From contig NC_086366.1 in NCBI RefSeq assembly GCF_036324505.1, positions 8,557,427 to 8,621,426 on the forward strand: a stretch of 64,000 nt of DNA, in the 5' to 3' direction. The DNA is from Eleginops maclovinus. Lineage: Eukaryota > Chordata > Actinopteri > Perciformes > Eleginopidae. Positions 62,303 through 64,000 of this stretch are shown here, piece by piece; positions within the stretch are counted from its first letter, which is position 1, and each line of letters starts with the position of its first letter. Made by a program: the position numbers and the translations under genes. The notes below the pieces were generated by a model. The model ran no database searches. It had not been told where the DNA came from and was given only the letters and a program-made list of their open reading frames with translations.

Positions 62303-62340
62303 TGTGCGTGTGTGCGTGCGCGCGTGCGTGCGTGCGTGCG
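62207..62340. repeat. (TG)n grading into (GCGT)n
   Basis: About 47 TG units followed by TGCG/CGCG/CGTG variants (62307-62340). Alternating purine-pyrimidine with CG steps makes the right end a strong Z-DNA candidate. Confidence 0.96.
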
Positions 62341-62630
62341 TTTGCTTGCTCATATGCTTGTGGTCATAACTTTGTGACATCCTTTCCCTCATCTCAACTC
62401 ACCAGTTTTTACTTTGGTACATCTCACTTTTCACATTGAATCCTGAGCTGACATTCTGTATAAATATGTGAAACTAGGAAAAAGCTAGTATTGCGCTGCC
62501 TTTAAGGCTCTTGCTGGAGAATCAGACTTTCAAATTGACCACACATACAAACAGTTCAATATGTTTGGATTTTAAAGTTAAAATAAAAAATTCCACCAAA
62601 ACAGTTGTGTTTGCATATACAGATACTGTA

Positions 62631-62794
62631 CAGCCGCGGAAAACAATAAGGGACCACTCCAAATTGTTCTTAAATCTTTATCTCTACATGTACGGCAGCC
62701 AGTCCGGTGTCTGTTGAATTCCAACACAGAGAAAAATTGAACAAGAGAAAATGATAATGCTGAAGTGTGGTCTCTTATTTTTTTTCTGCGGCTG
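62631..62794. mobile_element. Tc1/mariner-type MITE (164 bp)
   Basis: The left terminus CAGCCGCGGAAAACAATAAG continues into GGACCACT. Reading inward on the other strand, the right terminus is CAGCCGCAGAAAAAAAATAA continuing into GAGACCACAC. The inverted ends agree at about 25 of 28 positions. The element is flanked on both sides by TA (62629-62630 and 62795-62796), the target used by Tc1/mariner transposases. Similar termini ('CAGC-C-GGAAAAAATTAAGAGACCAC') occur in fish Tc1-like transposons, recalled from memory. There is no coding capacity, so it is a non-autonomous derivative. Confidence 0.85.
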
Positions 62795-62802
62795 TATATA
62801 CA

Positions 62803-62836
<34 letters not shown>
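62803..62836. repeat. (TA)n microsatellite next to the MITE
   Basis: About 16 TA units directly downstream of the MITE. The element may have landed in or seeded this TA-rich site. Confidence 0.93.
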
Positions 62837-62839
<3 letters not shown>

Positions 62840-63453
62840 GTTGTTCGGGGCGTGGTTAAACTGCCTTTTCCATCCGATAAGATGTATATTGTATTGAAAT
62901 GTCAGCAGAGATGAATGCAGACTCTGAATCTATTGCAGGAGAAACATGAGAGTTTACACCATCTCAAGACCAACAGAGAAGATTTACTGCCACGAGGGGG
63001 CTTAAGGGAGCTTAGCCCCCCACCCCCAGTTATATCCCCCCACCCTATTTAAGCGTTATGTGTCTATTTGTATTGTTTCTTGTTGACGTCATGTATACTG
63101 AGTGCTGCAAGGAGGGATTGATCAACAGACAGAGCACTTCACTTTGCTTTCTGAGCCTGCTTGGTCTAAATACAGAAGGTAGATAAAACACATTTAAGAG
63201 AAAGAGGGAGAAGAATGTGCTGCAAACTGCTGTAAGAGAATCACTCTTTAATTCAAAATATATTCAGGCTCTAACGGTGCTACGATAATGTGTGTTGTCT
63301 TATAAATAAATGTGCTCTTTGATGTTTAAAAAACAGCAGCATTCTTCTATTGTTATTTAACGATTCTGAGGTTGTTGGTACGGTAAATAGATGTGTTTTT
63401 TTTTTTTTTAAATGTACCTGTCCCACCAGTCACTTCATCCTGGCTAAATGCAT
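62837..63453. other. Less AT-rich block, no gene recognised
   Basis: It contains GGGGCGTGG, a run of C/G around 63013-63042, a TATTTAAG motif (63046-63053) and an AATAAA (about 63305). LTR-like features are present but without confirmed ends or target duplication. Confidence 0.3.
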
Positions 63454-63860
63454 GCTGGTCAATAATTGTGAGATTAACAATAGAAATGGTAAAGCTGATT
63501 GAGAAATTATCATGTGGGTTTTCAGCAATTTTACCCACTCACACCTCGCTTAAATCGCTGGTCAATAATTGTGAGATTAACTATAGAAATGTTGGTTGGG
63601 AGAAAAGGGATATAGAAGAACTTGAGTGGGGGTGGAGAGATAAGATGTGGATGCACACACGACTGCTTAGCAAAAGAACAATTTAGATTTGTGCATGCCT
63701 GTGTGTGCCTTTACTCTCGTCCTTAGGGCCCTTCTACATTTTGGGATTTGGTAAAGCTGAATGAGAAATTATCATGTGGGTTTTCAGCAATTTTACCCAC
63801 TCACACCACGCTTAAATCGCTGGTCAATAATTGTGAGATTAACAATAGAAATGTTGGTTT
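63454..63860. repeat. Short direct-repeat cluster (103 bp and 262 bp spacing)
   Basis: 'gctggtcaataattgtgaga' plus TTAAC-ATAGAAATG occurs three times (starts 63454, 63557, 63819). A ~110 bp unit starting GGTAAAGCTGA and including 'tatcatgtgggttttcagc' occurs at 63488 and 63750. The first two copies are tandem (103 bp). The third lies 262 bp after the second, separated by ~150 bp of other sequence. Copies differ at only a few bases, so the duplication is recent. The cluster may continue beyond the window edge. Confidence 0.9.
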
Positions 63861-64000
63861 ATTACGGGTATTAACAATAGTAGACCTTCCACTTACACCC
63901 TTACTAAAGAGCCTTTTGATCAGAGTTGGATCTTGATTAGCTATACACTGATTGCATATTAACAGTAGTACTAATTCTCTCTTTTCAACATCCTGCTCAG

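Noticed and set aside
62836..63334. Possible solo LTR (TG start, TATTTAAG, AATAAA)
   Set aside because: No matching target duplication or clear CA end; the motifs are common enough to arise by chance.

Overview
The window looks like non-coding DNA from a teleost fish. It is AT-rich and carries very long (TG)n/(CA)n tracts, degraded L2-like LINE 3' ends, a hAT transposon remnant, a Tc1/mariner-type MITE and several dispersed repeats I recognise from teleost genomes. I could not place it to species. I found no intact protein-coding gene, tRNA, rRNA or CRISPR array. Almost all open frames are short and AT-driven, or are read through dinucleotide repeats. The window is best read as a gene desert or the inside of a very large intron.

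Layout. 1-5.2 kb holds a ~0.95 kb segment present twice in direct orientation (95-1046 and 4215-5177), about 97% identical by eye, around a 3.2 kb single-copy spacer. 5.2-19.4 kb is AT-rich unique sequence with microsatellites (CA at 7041, TC at 9579, TG and CA tracts facing each other at 14.4-14.8 kb, TG at 16.2 kb, a ~220 bp TG tract at 17.9 kb) and pieces of known teleost dispersed repeats (13.6 and 17.7 kb). 19.4-20.1 kb is a broken 3' end of an L2-like LINE ending in a TTAC tail. 20-49 kb is mostly unique sequence with more microsatellites, two perfect long palindromes (41.3 and 42.3 kb), an inverted pair of POU octamer motifs (29.9 kb), and stretches that look like candidate conserved non-coding elements.

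49.9-55.6 kb is a transposon cluster. Another L2-like 3' end (49,990-50,262) is separated from its own 3' tail (about 51,731-51,805) by a ~1.45 kb CpG-rich insert. That insert carries a tandem array with a 147 bp period. About 2 kb further on lies a 1,283 bp hAT element (53,934-55,216), bounded by a perfect 8 bp target duplication and keeping the end of a ZBED5/SCAND3-type transposase with a premature stop. Another dispersed repeat follows at 55.3-55.6 kb. 55.6-64 kb is unique sequence with TG tracts at 59.7 and 62.2 kb, a 164 bp Tc1/mariner MITE at 62,631-62,794, and a short direct-repeat cluster at the right edge (63.45-63.86 kb).

No genes work together here. The content is a record of mobile-element insertion, segmental duplication and repeat expansion. 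The best leads for a second look are the split LINE with its 147 bp array, the bounded hAT element, the 0.95 kb duplication and the inverted octamer pair.
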